Below the pieces are notes generated by a model. The model was not told the origin of the DNA, did not search any database, and saw only the letters and a list, made by a program, of their open reading frames with translations. The position numbers and the translations under genes were made by a program. Below are positions 12,879 through 24,692 of a stretch of DNA of 64,000 nucleotides, one piece after another. This DNA comes from Astropecten irregularis (taxonomy: Eukaryota; Echinodermata; Asteroidea; Paxillosida; Astropectinidae), in assembly GCA_963971285.1 (NCBI GenBank), contig OZ020250.1, positions 11,888,499 through 11,952,498 on the forward strand, written 5' to 3'. Each line of letters opens with the position of its first letter. Position 1 is the first letter of the stretch.

Positions 12879-13694
12879 TGGGCCATAGAGCTAGGAAGAG
12901 AAGGAGTGAGAACCAAGGCACTTCAAACGGCAATGATCGCAGCCGCATTCATGCAAGTTGCAACCGCAGGCTTTGTGTAAAATAGTAGTTATTATGCAAA
13001 TTTATCATTGCGGTAGTCTGGCTGGAAGCTGGCTGGAAGCTGGCTTGACCAACTGTGGAAAGGTCTAATTTCCTTGTGCGTGTAATATACAAACGTAGTG
13101 GACTCAACATGGCAAAAATGAAAAACTGACCGGACTTTTCAACAACTGGCCATAGCTGGCTAGGTATTTGTGATATTCACACGTGCACCATATTTTCTGT
13201 CAGGACATTATCTACAATTTAGGCTGAGTCCTGACCGTGAAAAATCTTGGGTCAAGCCGCATAACGAAATATGAAATTACCCTTTTTAAGCATAATTGGT
13301 TTTCGATAAATGTCAAGAAAAGACGACAAATATCCGTTAAATGCCCGATTTAGACGGACGATGCATCGATCCAAACATAATTTTCTTGCGCATCTTTCAG
13401 TTTGCCATGTAAGTATGCATCATGGGCTTTCAGTATCAACTGCGCTTGCCATTTATATTTGGTTCGTTTGTTTTGTTACTCCAATTTGCAATTTCAGTTA
13501 TGAACCATTTTGGGGGTTACCAGGGAATTCCGGCGACCATCATATGATCAAAGGATCGACTGCGGTTGTGTTATGTAACAGGCGTGTGGCCGGCCGCAGT
13601 GCTTTTCCAATGGGGCTTAATTGGGCGATTAGTGATTGGATTAGTGATAGGTTGCAGTTCAAACTCCTGCTCTTCCTAGCTCTATGATTGGGCC
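12879..13694. mobile_element. Foldback/TIR element, about 0.8 kb
   Basis: Left end TGGGCCATAGAGCTAGGAAG; right end is its inverted counterpart CTTCCTAGCTCTATGATTGG then GCC. No transposase ORF; superfamily unknown. Confidence 0.6.
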
Positions 13695-13900
13695 AACAAG
13701 CCAACTTTTGGCATACAGTTCTTGAAGTTGATTTCAAAAATTAGTCTTGACAGCTTTATATATAAAATAAATTGCTGTATTTTCAGCAATGATACCAGTT
13801 CAGCAAGATATACTCTGAGGGTTCCTAAGACACACCGACCCCAAATATTAGGCAAGTTAAAGCATGGTAAACGTTTGTTAAACATCTTGGGAGCACACGT

Positions 13901-14102
13901 TGTTGTGTAGCGACTGGAATAAGTCTACACTTTTGGTTTATGCCAAATGCGCATGCGCGCATGTTGTGAAGTTGTTAAACGCTTTTGATCCATGATGTTG
14001 ATTTAACATGTTTGGCCAGTTTGGCCACAGTTCATAAAACAACGTGTGCTGCGTCCTTTATTTGAATTAATGAGTATTGAGAGTGACCCGATAGACATAA
14101 CA
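13901..14102 (+). repeat. 5' LTR of the Ty3/gypsy element
   Basis: Begins TGTTGTGTAGCG and ends CA. It matches 23815-24014 with a single visible difference. It lies directly before the primer-binding site. Confidence 0.92.
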
Positions 14103-14105
14103 TTT

Positions 14106-14123
14106 TGGCGACGAGGATGGGAT
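14106..14123 (+). promoter_or_regulatory. Primer-binding site, tRNA-Ser(GCT) type
   Basis: TGGCGACGAGGATGGGAT lies 3 bp after the 5' LTR. It is complementary to the 3' end of animal tRNA-Ser(GCT) including CCA, as I recall that tRNA. This priming is typical of Mag/SURL-type elements. Confidence 0.75.
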
Positions 14124-16234
14124 CACTCTCGATAATTTGCGCCCTAAAATACGCCAGTTAATTATGGAGTAAAACCGTTCAGTTACCGCCGTGTCGTTGT
14201 GTACACGTGAGGACACCATGCTGCCGCTGACGCGTGATCGCTAGTTGTGTGCATACTGCAAGAATTTTGCGTGTCAGTACCTACACTACAGTACTGTATT
14301 GTACAACTTGATTGTGTACTGTTGATACGCCGTGTGCAGTGCAATACACACGGACCGGAGCCGCCATAGCTACAGGAGCGTCATACGCTACTGAATGCTG
14401 TAACATTCATAACCCATGTGCCGGGAGTGCAGTCATCGTTAGCCATCGTTGGAGTCCTCCGATCCTGGTTCATACCGCTATAAACTTCCAAAGTTAAGCC
14501 TGCCGTGGAAGCGGAAGTTATCAGCGGTGAACGGCAAAAGTTGTCAATGCCATGTCAAGTGGACAGTGGATCGTTCGCCCGGTGTCATGCCAAAAGGTGT
14601 CCGTTGCCAAATAGTGTCCGCGGAGCATGCGCAGTGAACACTGGACACTTTTTGGCATGTATATACATGCCAAATAGTGTCCGCTGCCAAATAGTGTCCG
14701 AGCACATACCATGCGTACGCACATGGTGCATTTGAAGTAGGCCGCGAACGTATAAGTACTATTCTCGATCCTTTCTGATTGTTTGTCAATGTAGGCCCTA
14801 CCTTATATTGCAGGGAGCCTATAGAGAGGTGTAATGAATAATACATATTTTGCAGGAAGTTAAAACAAACAGCACAATACGCATGCTATAAACAAATAAA
14901 AACATACAAGGCACTTTCATTTACGATAAAAAACAACAACACGACATTGCGTGACTTTAATCACTTGTTTTCCCTTATCTGTATCTACCGCGAGCTAACC
15001 CTTTCCTTTCTATTAAAAATAACGTCATTGGAAATTGGAACACTATTCTTAAACTATCTGCCAAGTTTGATGTCAGCCAGATCATTCTTAACTGCCCTTA
15101 GTAGATTTCACATGATGATTTCGTCGATATAAATTATAAGCCACAACGTGGTCTCTTTTTTTTTTACAAACCAAGTTTGAATGAAAAACTTAGACACGTC
15201 TTGCAAGTCTTGAAGAGTCCATAGGACGCACGCTAAGTGCGGACACTATTTAGCAAGCTTGCATAATTATATGACGTCAACGATGCATAGCCAATCAAAT
15301 CCCAGTATGCTAATTAGCGGACACTATTTGGCAACGGACACCTTTTGGCATGACACCGGATCGTTTCCCATGTGTCCGCCATGCGCGTGAAGCCAAGATG
15401 GCGGCACCCATCGCCCATCGTGCCGTTGAGTGATTAACGTTGGAGTTGGAGTGGAGATCGGGGAGATAGATCATGACAGCCAGTTCGTGCCAAGTTGATG
15501 AATCACCCATTTATCCTCTACCAGCCCAGCCAGCCGTGACCAGAGCCCTGCCTGCCCTGCCTGCCCTGCCTGCCCTGCCTGCCATTGAAGAACTTTGCCA
15601 TAGCATAGGCCCTTTTGCTATGCCTATGCCGAATCGAACCACAATCCAGCCATGCCCATGCAGTGGACCTACACTACAGGTTACAGTCCTTCAGCAGTTC
15701 AGTTCTTGCCGGAACATTTCTACTTGCTGGAACATTTCTGCCTTCATATTCGAGTTCAACTCAAGCAAGCAAGCCACAGCCATTGAACTTGAACTTTGTC
15801 AGTGTGTTACCATACACTGATAAGTGAACTGGACAAATGCAATGTGAGAATGCCATCAGGTATGACAGACTGGACATTCTTGGCTACAGCCAAGCCTACC
15901 AATTTGCTTTTGTTCAATGTGTTTACGTGCATACATAGACCTGTTGGGTTTTAAATATGCTTAATGTACTTAGTGTTTTGTAACTGGTACAATTGATCTT
16001 GTGAGGAATTTTGCCTTCCTTTGTTGATTGCAATCATTGTATTTCATGTATGGTATTTAACTTTCAGCCTGGTTAAATGTTCAGTGTTGTTCACTATATT
16101 TCTGAGCACACAAGTAGACCTATATGATGCAATGTTGTAGTACTGTACATATTTTGACTACTAGTACTAATGTATACCCGTGTTGAATCACTGCAGTTGT
16201 ACATGTATGTAAAGCTATTGCCAGTATATCCAAG
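14124..16234 (+). other. Leader of the LTR element
   Basis: A 2.1-kb stretch without a convincing ORF between the primer site and gag. It holds the TIR element at 14579-15359, a short CCTGCCTG microsatellite near 15549-15583, and otherwise T-rich untranslated sequence. I see no host exon. Confidence 0.6.
14579..15359. mobile_element. Non-autonomous DNA element with 43-bp identical TIRs inserted in the LTR element
   Basis: The two ends are inverted copies, identical over about 43 bp, starting CCGGTGTCATGCCAAAAGG. Subterminal words TGCCAAATAGTGTCCG recur on both strands. One pair forms a palindrome at about 14641-14680. Flanks are similar (ATCGTT-), which suggests an 8-9-bp target duplication, but it is imperfect. 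No transposase is seen. Superfamily not assigned. Confidence 0.75.
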
Positions 16235-18465
16235 ATGGCAACACCTAGGCAATATTTGGGTAATGTGCCACAGTTTGCAGATGGTTATAATTTTGAAGAG
16301 TGGGTAGAACTTCTAGAAGCTCGGTTGCAAGCCAATGAGATCACTGATGATGAGAAGCAAAGATCAGTTTTCTTAACCAATTTAGGAAGCAAGAAATACC
16401 ATACGCTGCGAGCTTTGGTACAGCCTAAAAAGCCAACTGAAAAAACATACAAAGAGTGTAAAGATGTTTTGAAGGCACATTTCTCACCCAAGCCAACTGA
16501 GGTTGTTCAGAGATACAGGTTTTATTCTTGTAGTCAGAAGTCAAATGAGACTATCCCCCAGTTTGTTGCAAACTTAAGACAGCTTAGCGAGGGATGTAAT
16601 TTTAAGGAGCTAGATAACATGCTACGTGATAGAATAGTAGTAGGCTGTCGTGACACAGCAACGCAGAAAAAGCTCCTCAGTGAGCCCAAGTTAACATTTG
16701 AGAAGGCTCTTCATATAGCTAGAGCTATGGAAGTCGCAAATAGGGATGTAGAAAACCTAAAACATATCGGAGTCCATCAGGATAGCCCTCCGGTAACAGC
16801 CGTAAATAAGATGCAAGGGAAGCCCCCTAAGCAAAAAGCCATGCAGAAGCCAGCAAAACAGCCATCCTGTGAAGCCAGCAGTGGTGCTGTGAGCAAGCAA
16901 GCAAGAAAATGTTGGTGCTGTGGTGCTAGCCACGCCCCTACATCCTGCCCTTTCCTGAAGGAGAAGTGCTACAAGTGTTCTCGAGTGGGACACACAAAGA
17001 GCCAATGCGACAGAGTACAAGCCTACTACAAGCAGAAAAGCAACAGCCGCTCCCAAAATGCCCATCATCTTGAAGATGAAGAGTCAAGCCAAGTCGTGGA
17101 AGACCTTAGCCACTTGAAGGAGGGTTCAGTCCACAAATTGAGCCGACCAAATTCTTTCCAGATTGAGATTTGGGTCAACGGAAAGAAGATTAAGATGGAG
17201 ATCGACACAGGCAGCCCCTGGACAGTTGTCTCCAAAGATGTATTTAGTACCTTTTGCAAGGATACTGCCATACAGCCCACTGACGTCAAGCTGAATTCCT
17301 ATACTGGTGACTGTGTTACCATACTGGGAGAAGCATCAGTAAATGTGCAGATCTCGCAACATCAGCAGTCAAAGCAGATGCCGTTGCTGGTGGTGGAGAA
17401 TGGAGCCAGCTTGATGGGAAGAGATTGGATACAAGAATATCCAACTGTAGTCAGTGAATTCGCCAGCCATGACAGAAGCAGCCCAAAGTTAAGCCCACAA
17501 GTCAGTATCAACAAAGTTCAGAATGATCTTGAGATGCTGCTCAACCAGCATACTGCCGTCTTTGACTGTACCAGTATTGGTAAATTGGAAGGTTTCCAAG
17601 CCAAAGTGTCTCCACAGGAGGTCATGAACGGGACATACTTCTACAAAGCTGCCCCAGTCCCGTATGCCATGAAGAGCAAAATTGATAAAACCCTGGATGA
17701 TCTGATGGAGAACGGCATTATTGAGCCTGTGAAGTTTGCAGACTACGCCTGCCCGGTAGTTGCTGTAAACAAGCCAGATGGTGGAGTTAAAATTTGCGGA
17801 AACTACAAGCTTACTGCAAATAAAGTGTTGAAGCTGGAGCAGTACCCAATTCCCACTCTTGATGATCTTCTTCAAGCTGTAGAAGGAGGCCAAAAGTTCA
17901 GCAAACTTGACTTGTCTCATGCCTATCATCAAATAGAGCTAGATCCAGCTGCACGTAAATATACCACCATAAATACGCACAGAGGACTATTCCAGTACAC
18001 CAGACTACCGTTTGGAATAGCCAGCGCCCCAGCCTTGTTCCAGAGAACGATGGAATCCTTCTTAGCAGACATTCCAATGTGCCGTCCATATTTGGATGAT
18101 ATCATTGTCACTGGCAGAAGCGATGATGAGCACCTAAAGAATTTGGAAGCTGTGTTGTCTCGATTGGAAGAGAATGGACTGCGTGTCAAGCGGGAAAAGA
18201 GTGCATTCCTGCAGCCTTCCATCGACTACCTGGGACATCATCTAAACAAAGATGGAATTAGCCCATTGCCGCAGAAACTTGATGCTATCAAGAATGCACA
18301 GAGACCTACAAATCAAACTCAGCTGCAAGCATACCTAGGACTGCTAGGATACTACCGCAAGTTTATCCCAAACTTGTCAGCAGAGATTGCGCCACTCACC
18401 GAACTGTTGAAAGCAGAATATGCCTCAGCAGGCGGGAAGAGCAAAAAGAAAAGTAGTCCAGTGCC
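16235..18465 (+). CDS. gag-protease-reverse transcriptase part of the LTR element
   Basis: Retroelement polyprotein part, about 740 residues before the palindromic MITE. Gag region roughly residues 1-190. Two CCHC zinc knuckles are near residues 227-260, the second being CYKCSRVGHTKSQC. The protease has the aspartyl motif IDTGSP. The reverse transcriptase shows LDLSHAYHQIEL and the catalytic YLDDIIVTG. Gag and pol share one frame here. Fossil member of Ty3/gypsy; not a host gene. Confidence 0.88.
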
Positions 18466-18564
18466 CGATTTCACGAAACTTTACGCAGTTGCGTAAGTCC
18501 ACTTACGCCATGAAATTTGTGGCGTAAGTGGACTTACGCAACTGCGTAAAGTTTCGTGAAATCG
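18466..18564. mobile_element. Palindromic MITE inside pol
   Basis: Two 45-bp arms are perfect inverted copies around a 9-bp centre (TGAAATTTG), starting CGATTTCACGAAACTTTACG. It splits the reverse transcriptase and RNase H regions. Its CGATTTCAC ends resemble those of the MITEs at 24533-24692 and 61021-61172, so a common transposition source is plausible. Confidence 0.8.
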
Positions 18565-19599
18565 ACTGCTGGAACACCAGACCCAAAGTTCAAATGGGGA
18601 CCAGACCAGCAGAAGGCATTTGAGCAGTCGAAGAAACTCCTTCAGAGTGATAGTGTATTGACTCACTATGACCCGTCCAAGCCACTAATACTGCAGACAG
18701 ATGCCAGCCCTTATGGATTAGGAGCAGTCATCAGTCACCTAGAGCCAGATGGAGAAGAGCGCCCGATTGCCTTTGCCTCAAGAACTCTCACTGTTAGTGA
18801 GAAGAACTATGCCCAATATGAAAAGGAAAGCCTGTCGATCATATTTGGTTTGAAGAAGTTCCACAAACAGCTATATGGGAGACAGTTCACCATAATGACA
18901 GACCACAAGCCACTGCTTGGTCTATTTGGTGACAAGCCCGCCAGTCCAATAGCTTCAGCCAGAGTTGCCCGTTGGCATATGATACTGTCAGCATATAGCT
19001 ACCTGATCGTGCACAGGGAAGGGAGAAAACATCAGAATGCCGATGGTTTGTCTCGTCTTCCCGTAGAAGAGACATCGATGGAGTGGTCGCATCCTAGTCT
19101 CGCAGAAATTGATGAGCAGCCAGCAGCTCATATCAACTTCCTTGTTGATATTGACACAAGACCAGTAGAAGCCGAAGAGGTGAAAAGAAGCACCAAAAAA
19201 GACCCTCTCTTGACAAAAGTGAAGCACTTCATCCTAGACGGATGGCCTGAGATGAAGGGTCTGCCCCCAAAGTTCAGCCCTTTCAAACAGAAGAAAGAGG
19301 AGTTGACTGTGGAAGATGACATCGTACTATGGGGTCACCGTGTAGTCATCCCAGATGATGAAGAGATGAGGAGAAGAATCATCGAAGAGTTGCATAGCAC
19401 TCACCCAGGAATAGTGAAGATGAAAGCTCTCGCTAGATCATATGTATGGTGGCCTGGAATTGACAAAATCCTTGAGAATCGAGTAAAAACATGCCCAACA
19501 TGCCAAGAATTCCAACACAGCCCAACTGCAGCACCCATCCACCCATGGGAATTTCCAGACAAACCGTGGTGTAGGGTTCATGTTGATTATGCTAGCATT
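18565..19599 (+). CDS. RNase H and N-terminal integrase part of the LTR element
   Basis: Continues pol after the palindromic MITE. RNase H shows LQTDASPYGLGAV and TDHKPL. The integrase zinc-binding segment carries His residues in HSTHPG and the pair CPTCQ. It stops at the LINE insertion. Part of a broken element. Confidence 0.85.
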
Positions 19600-22284
19600 C
19601 TTCTGGCACCCCATGTTAACACCGCCTTGCTTGGCTTCGAGAAATTACACAGCCGAATTACAACAATATCCATACAACTATGCAACATGAAAATGAATGT
19701 TCTGAACGTGTACATGCCAACATCATGTGGCAACCTTCAAGAAACCATTGACTGCATCGACATTATGAACTCATACCTTGCTTCTAGATCCAAACGTGAT
19801 TTAACCGTGGTTGCAGGGGACATGAATGCCGACTTACTTGCTGATGGTACTACTACAAAAAACTGACATGGTTATCGACAGACAACCTCCCCACATACCG
19901 ACGAAGTGGTTAACTTCGTCACTTCCAACGAACTCATTGCTACCAATGGTGTCATGAGACAAAAACGTTCCAAACTCATAACATTTTATGGACCTCGTAA
20001 CCGAAAAGCCCGTCTGGACTATGTTTGCATCAGCCAAAGTAAGGCACGGCTCATTCAAAAGATAAAAACAGTGAGGTTACAGAGTGTGCGGTCTGATCAT
20101 GCAATGGTTATCACACGACTCAGTCTCCGAGTATGGCGACCAACGAAACATCACAGCCCTGCAATGAGACAACCAGACTGGCTGTCTCTCAAAGTGCCTG
20201 CAATACGGCAGCGGTTCGAGCAAGAGGCTACACGACTACAAAGTGGGCGTGTTGATTACCAGTCTGTTGTTGAAGCAATACACACTGCAGCAGATACAAC
20301 TCTACCTAAACGCAGAGGCAATCCACCACAATCATGTCTGTGGGACAACGACCTGGAGGTACAACAGGCACGTTCAGCTTTGGTGGAAGCACGTCAGCGA
20401 AACCCGAACTCTTCTCAACCTGAGTTGGAAGCCTCCCTCGACAGCACATATAAACGTCGACGCGAAGAAATAATTCATGAAGTGACGGAGGTGATAAACC
20501 AGCACCACGAATCCGGACGAGGTAAAGCTGTATGGAAAGGCATTGAACGTATAACATGTAAGAAGGCCAGACCACCAGCAGTTATAGCAGCCGACTCTAT
20601 TCAAGATCGACTTACTAAAGTCCAGGATCACTTCCGCGCCTTACTCAATGCCAACCACACACCAGTCACTTTAGAACCCATAACTCTACAAGAGGCTACC
20701 CACGCTCCTGCCATCAACACTGGCCCGATCACCGACCAAGAACTAGCCAAGGCTTGCAAAACCATACCGTGCGGTAAAGCAAGTGGTCCAGACAGCATAC
20801 CATCCGACGTTGCCAGACTACTGCCGATAGCCAGTTTGACACTGCCAACTATGAATTCCATTTTGGATGGCACTCTTCCACCTCCAGAGTTCACTAAATC
20901 CATCATTGTTGCAGTGCCGAAGAAGAGTAACTCAACATCTCTCAACAACCAACGTGGAATTTCATTAATGTCAGTCAACGCCAAACTGTTCAACCGAGTT
21001 ATGCTTGAGCGTCTACGTGATCGAATGGAGTCCCTACTTTGGAATCTGCAAGCCGGCTTCCGACCCTACCGCAACACAACAGAGCAAATCTTGTGTGTCA
21101 AACTCTGTATCGACACATGTAGAGCACGGAAGAAGAGCCTTGTTGCCATATTCTCCGACTACAGCAAAGCGTTTGACTTTGTCGACAGAGCATGCTTACC
21201 TGTTCAATGTTGTCCTCGAATTCTACGGGGTACCCTTGCAAATAATCAATGCCATCATGTCCCTGTACACAAACACTGAAGCCTATGTACAAACATCATC
21301 AGGTGACACCGACTGGTTCAAAACTACATCTGGTGTACTGCAAGGCGACACTTTGGCCCCGTATTTGTTCATTATCGTGCTGGACTATGTTCTCCGCATT
21401 TCACTATGTGAAGATACTGACGGGTACACAGTACGCCGAAGATTGTCCTCACGTCACCTGGTGGTTAAGTTACCTGGTCTCGCCTTTGCCGATGATGTAG
21501 TACTAATGAGTGACACTGTCGAGGCTGCACAGCGCCAATTTCACCGATTTGAACAAGCTTCAGCACAAGTCGGTTTGCGTATCAACACACAGAAAACTGA
21601 GGTGATGTACGTTGGTGTTGATCCAATCACGCCAATCAGCACACTGGCAGGTGATCAGCTACCCACGTGTACAGAATTTCGCTACCTCGGATGTAATGTA
21701 AGCAACAGTCGCTCCGCCTTCCAATGCCGACGACATCTGGCATGGGTGGCGTGTCGAAAACTCGACAAAGTATGGAGCTGCTCAGCAAGCGATCACCTGA
21801 AGGTGAAACTATTCTCTGCATGCATTGAATCGGTGCTCTTCTACAGTGGGGCCAGCTGGACGGTGACAGAAACACTTAAGAAAAGCATCGACGCAACACA
21901 TCGAGCTTTGCTTCGTCATGCACTGAATATCAGATATCCCAACAGCATCACTAATACCGACCTTTATCATCGAAGTAAAGCCACACCCGCATCAACAACA
22001 CTTCACAAACAGCGCTTACAGCTAATTGGCCATGCAACCAGGCATGATGTCCCACTTTCATTGCTCCTGGACAACACCAATCAACCAACAGAACCCTATC
22101 GTAGAGGTGGCGCACTCATGCTTACCTACCAACAACAACTTGTTGAAGATCTGAGAATGGCTGGTATCAGCTTAAATCAGCTTCGACAAGCCGCTCATAA
22201 TACTGAACAATGGACAAGATTAATCAACCGTAACCACTGAGCAACGCCCAAGCGCTTATGCGCTCGGACGTCATCATGATGATG
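19600..22284 (+). mobile_element. 5'-truncated LINE (RTE-like) inserted in the integrase of the LTR element
   Basis: A non-LTR retrotransposon flanked by an exact 11-bp target duplication ATGCTAGCATT (19589-19599 and 22285-22295). It starts inside an APE-type endonuclease (NVLNVYMPTS, VVAGDMNADL, ARLDYVCIS). It continues through a reverse transcriptase with KASGPDSIPSD, YSKAFDFVDR, GVLQGDTLAPYLFIIVLD and FADDVVLMSD. It ends shortly after WTRLINRNH with a (GAT)n tail, a feature common in RTE-type LINEs. This copy has one in-frame stop in the endonuclease (19864) and one frameshift near 21190, so it is dead. Clade assignment is tentative. Confidence 0.85.
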
Positions 22285-22295
22285 ATGCTAGCATT

Positions 22296-23240
22296 GAAAA
22301 TCAGAATGTATTGATAGTAGTAGATGCATATAGCAAATGGATTGAGGCTATTAGAGTAACCAATACAACAGCAGTAGCCACAGTAGCTGCCATGAGACGT
22401 CTCTTTGCAACTCATGGTATACCAGAAACTGTTGTATCTGATAATGGTACCCAGTTCATATCTGAAGAGTTTGAGCAGTTTTTGAGTAACAATAATGTAG
22501 AGCATATCCAAACCGCACCCAAACACCCAGCTAGCAATGGACTAGCTGAAAGAGCAGTTCAAACAGTCAAAAGGGGAGTTAAGAAAACTAGTGGTAGTTC
22601 ACTGGAAATTAGAATCCAGAAGTTTCTGATGACCTATAGGATAACTCCTCAGAGTACAACGGGGAAATCCCCAAGTGAGTTGTTGTTGAAGAGAAAGATA
22701 CGCAGTAGACTTGACAATTTGAGGCCAAATTTGAGTAAAAGTGTCAGAAGAAAACAATCCGCTATGAAACAGAACAAAGACATGAAAACCAAAGAACGAG
22801 AATTCAGAGTACAAGATAAAGTGCTTGTTAAGAATTTCTCATCGGGGCCTGCCTGGCTTCGGGGAAAGGTGACAGAGTTGCTATGTCAATCTATGTATGT
22901 CGTAGAACTAGTTGATGGTAGATTAGTAAGACGCCATGTTGATCACATGAGAAAATGTACTGCAGTAGAACAAACAGAATTGGATCATATTCCACTTGAG
23001 CAGTACCATGAAACTGTTTTGCCACCTGAGACCCAATTGCCAGATAAAGTCAGTGTAAACACAAATCAGGATAAAGCCTTGAATACTGATGTGACACCAA
23101 ATGTAATGGATAAGTACAGTCCAGTAAGAGATACTCCTGAACAGATTGGAATGCCAAGTTCTAATTCAAGTAAAGTTAGAGCTTCAGAAAGAGCCAGAAA
23201 GTTACCGACTAAGTTTGACGATTTTGTTATGTATAAGTGA
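22296..23240 (+). CDS. Integrase core and C-terminal part of the LTR element
   Basis: Resumes after the LINE. The DDE core shows VVDAYSKWIEA, VVSDNGTQF and SNGLAERAVQ. A GPY/F-like module follows (PAWLRGKVTELL then RRHVDHMRK). The tail is disordered and there is no chromodomain. Part of a broken element. Confidence 0.85.
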   Translation, partial: ENQNVLIVVDAYSKWIEAIRVTNTTAVATVAAMRRLFATHGIPETVVSDNGTQFISEEFEQFLSNNNVEHIQTAPKHPASNGLAERAVQTVKRGVKKTSGSSLEIRIQKFLMTYRITPQSTTGKSPSELLLKRKIRSRLDNLRPNLSKSVRRKQSAMKQNKDMKTKEREFRVQDKVLVKNFSSGPAWLRGKVTELLCQSMYVVELVDGRLVRRHVDHMRKCTAVEQTELDHIPLEQYHETVLPPETQLPDKVSVNTNQDKALNTDVTPNVMDKYSPVRDTPEQIGMPSSNSSKVRASERARKLPTKFDDFVMYK

Positions 23241-23801
23241 AGTTAAATGGACATAATTATGTATGCTATGTTTACATGTTTGTGCTAAGATTTCCTTATT
23301 CTGGAACATGTAACCTAAAAGTTCTTGAAATTCACATTTGATGTTGGAAATCATTCACAATTTTGAAACATTGTTTACTTTTTGCCTATTGTGGTAAATT
23401 GAATTGTGACTTTGTGTGGTAAATGGTAAAATGATTGTAATGCATATGGTTTACTTGATTGTTGCATTTTTTATGCATATTAAGCTTGTTATGGTGTCCA
23501 CAGATTGAAGTTGTAATGCAGATAGGATATTCATTGTACTGATCCTTATAGTCACTGGATGAGCAATGTTATACACATCTTATAACAATAAGACTGCCTT
23601 ACTTTCCGATCAGTAAGTGTTATTTTTAAGTTAAAACTCACAGACACTTCATTTCATTGAAGCTCTTTGTTTATTAGAAACACACATTTATTAATTCTTG
23701 CCTCTGCTTAACTTTATATCGTAAATATCACGTTAGGAAACTGTAGTGATATGCTTCCAAGTACTTAAGCAGTAGTGATAAGCTCCCTTGTACTTTGATC
23801 T

Positions 23802-23814
23802 AAGAGGGGAGGAG
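23802..23814 (+). promoter_or_regulatory. Polypurine tract of the LTR element
   Basis: AAGAGGGGAGGAG directly abuts the 3' LTR, the expected plus-strand primer position. Confidence 0.8.
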
Positions 23815-24014
23815 TGTTGTGTAGCGACTGGAATAAGTCTACACTTTTGGTTTATGCCAAATGCGCATGCGCGCATGTTGTCAAGTTGTTAAACGCTTTT
23901 GATCCATGATGTTGATTTAACATGTTTGGCCAGTTTGGCCACAGTTCATAAAACAACGTGTGCTGCGTCCTTTATTTGAATTAATGAGTATTGAGAGTGA
24001 CCCGATAGACATAA
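23815..24014 (+). repeat. 3' LTR of the Ty3/gypsy element
   Basis: Starts TGTTGTGTAGCG and is colinear with 13901-14100 with one visible difference. The exact 3' boundary is uncertain by 2-4 bases because the copies diverge after ATAGACATAA. Confidence 0.92.
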
Positions 24015-24065
24015 AACACGTATATTTATTAATTGTTTTTGTTTTTTTGTTTTTTTATTTCAGGT

Positions 24066-24235
24066 ATTGTGATGTTTCTAGACAAGCTCACGAGCAAAGC
24101 TTGGAGTGTCAAAACAGAGCAGCACTGGGCAACTGGAGTTGAACAAACTTCCTCAAGTTATGTTGAGTGGCAGCTTCTTTGGTTAGAACAACAAAGTGCG
24201 CCCATGAACAATGTATATGTAGATCAGTCTGCATA
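24066..24235 (+). other. Exon-like stretch, unidentified
   Basis: A T-rich tract ending TTTATTTCAG (to 24065) looks like a splice acceptor. It is followed by an open stretch of about 56 codons containing LDKLTSKAWSVKTEQHWATG and YVEWQLLWLEQQ, then TAA at 24233. I do not recognise the protein. 24700-25170 downstream is AT-rich with AATAAA motifs, as in a 3' UTR. It could be the last exon of a gene whose other exons are not recognised, or chance. Confidence 0.2.
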
Positions 24236-24532
24236 AGTTGCCATTGTCCTGCTTTGCAGCCTTGTATTGTAGACCCATTTCCCAATGGACACATTTGGAC
24301 GGTCAGTTAGGAACAATTACTTTGTTCATTAGATGGATGATGCAGAAACCTGGACCAGATGAAATCAGGAGTATCATGGACAGCTAACTGTGTGGTTACA
24401 AGGGTTGCTAAACAAAGCAAAATCAGCAGAGACTGTCCTTGAAGCATTGGCCACCTTGGGACTTGGGCAATGAGAAATATTTTGAAGATAGGAGCTACAT
24501 GTAAAATGGGACAGTAAAACTGAAAAAAAAAA

Positions 24533-24692
24533 GACCTGGGGCTGATTTCACTAACGCTTTGCGATCATCGCTAAAGCCCAAATTCATCGCTAAATGGAAA
24601 TTTGCTATGCAAAGTAGCGATCAAATTTCCGTTTAGTGATGAATTTGGGCTTTATCAATGATCGCAAAGCGTTAGTGAAATCGACCCAGGTT
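24533..24692. mobile_element. Palindromic MITE family C, copy 1
   Basis: Long near-perfect inverted arms beginning ACCTGGGGCTGATTTCACTA and containing AAAGCCCAAATTCATCGCTA. Same family as 61021-61172. Confidence 0.85.

Larger units (their letters stand above)
13901..24016 (+). mobile_element. Ty3/gypsy LTR retrotransposon fossil, Mag/SURL-like, with nested insertions
   Basis: About 10.1 kb bounded by two near-identical 200-bp LTRs, with a 5-bp CACGT next to both outer ends (13896-13900 and 24017-24021). Parts in order: 5' LTR, tRNA-Ser primer site, long leader, gag with two zinc knuckles, protease, reverse transcriptase, RNase H, integrase, polypurine tract, 3' LTR. The element is broken. 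At least three other elements lie inside it: a TIR element at 14579-15359, a palindromic MITE at 18466-18564 and a LINE at 19600-22284. The LTRs differ at one visible site, so the insertion looks very recent. The Mag/SURL assignment rests on the primer type, the short LTRs and the protein style and is inference. Confidence 0.93.

Noticed and set aside
15398-15433. ATGGCGGCACCC start-like word with a short ORF
   Set aside because: It lies in the leader of the LTR element just after a transposon end and stops after about a dozen codons.
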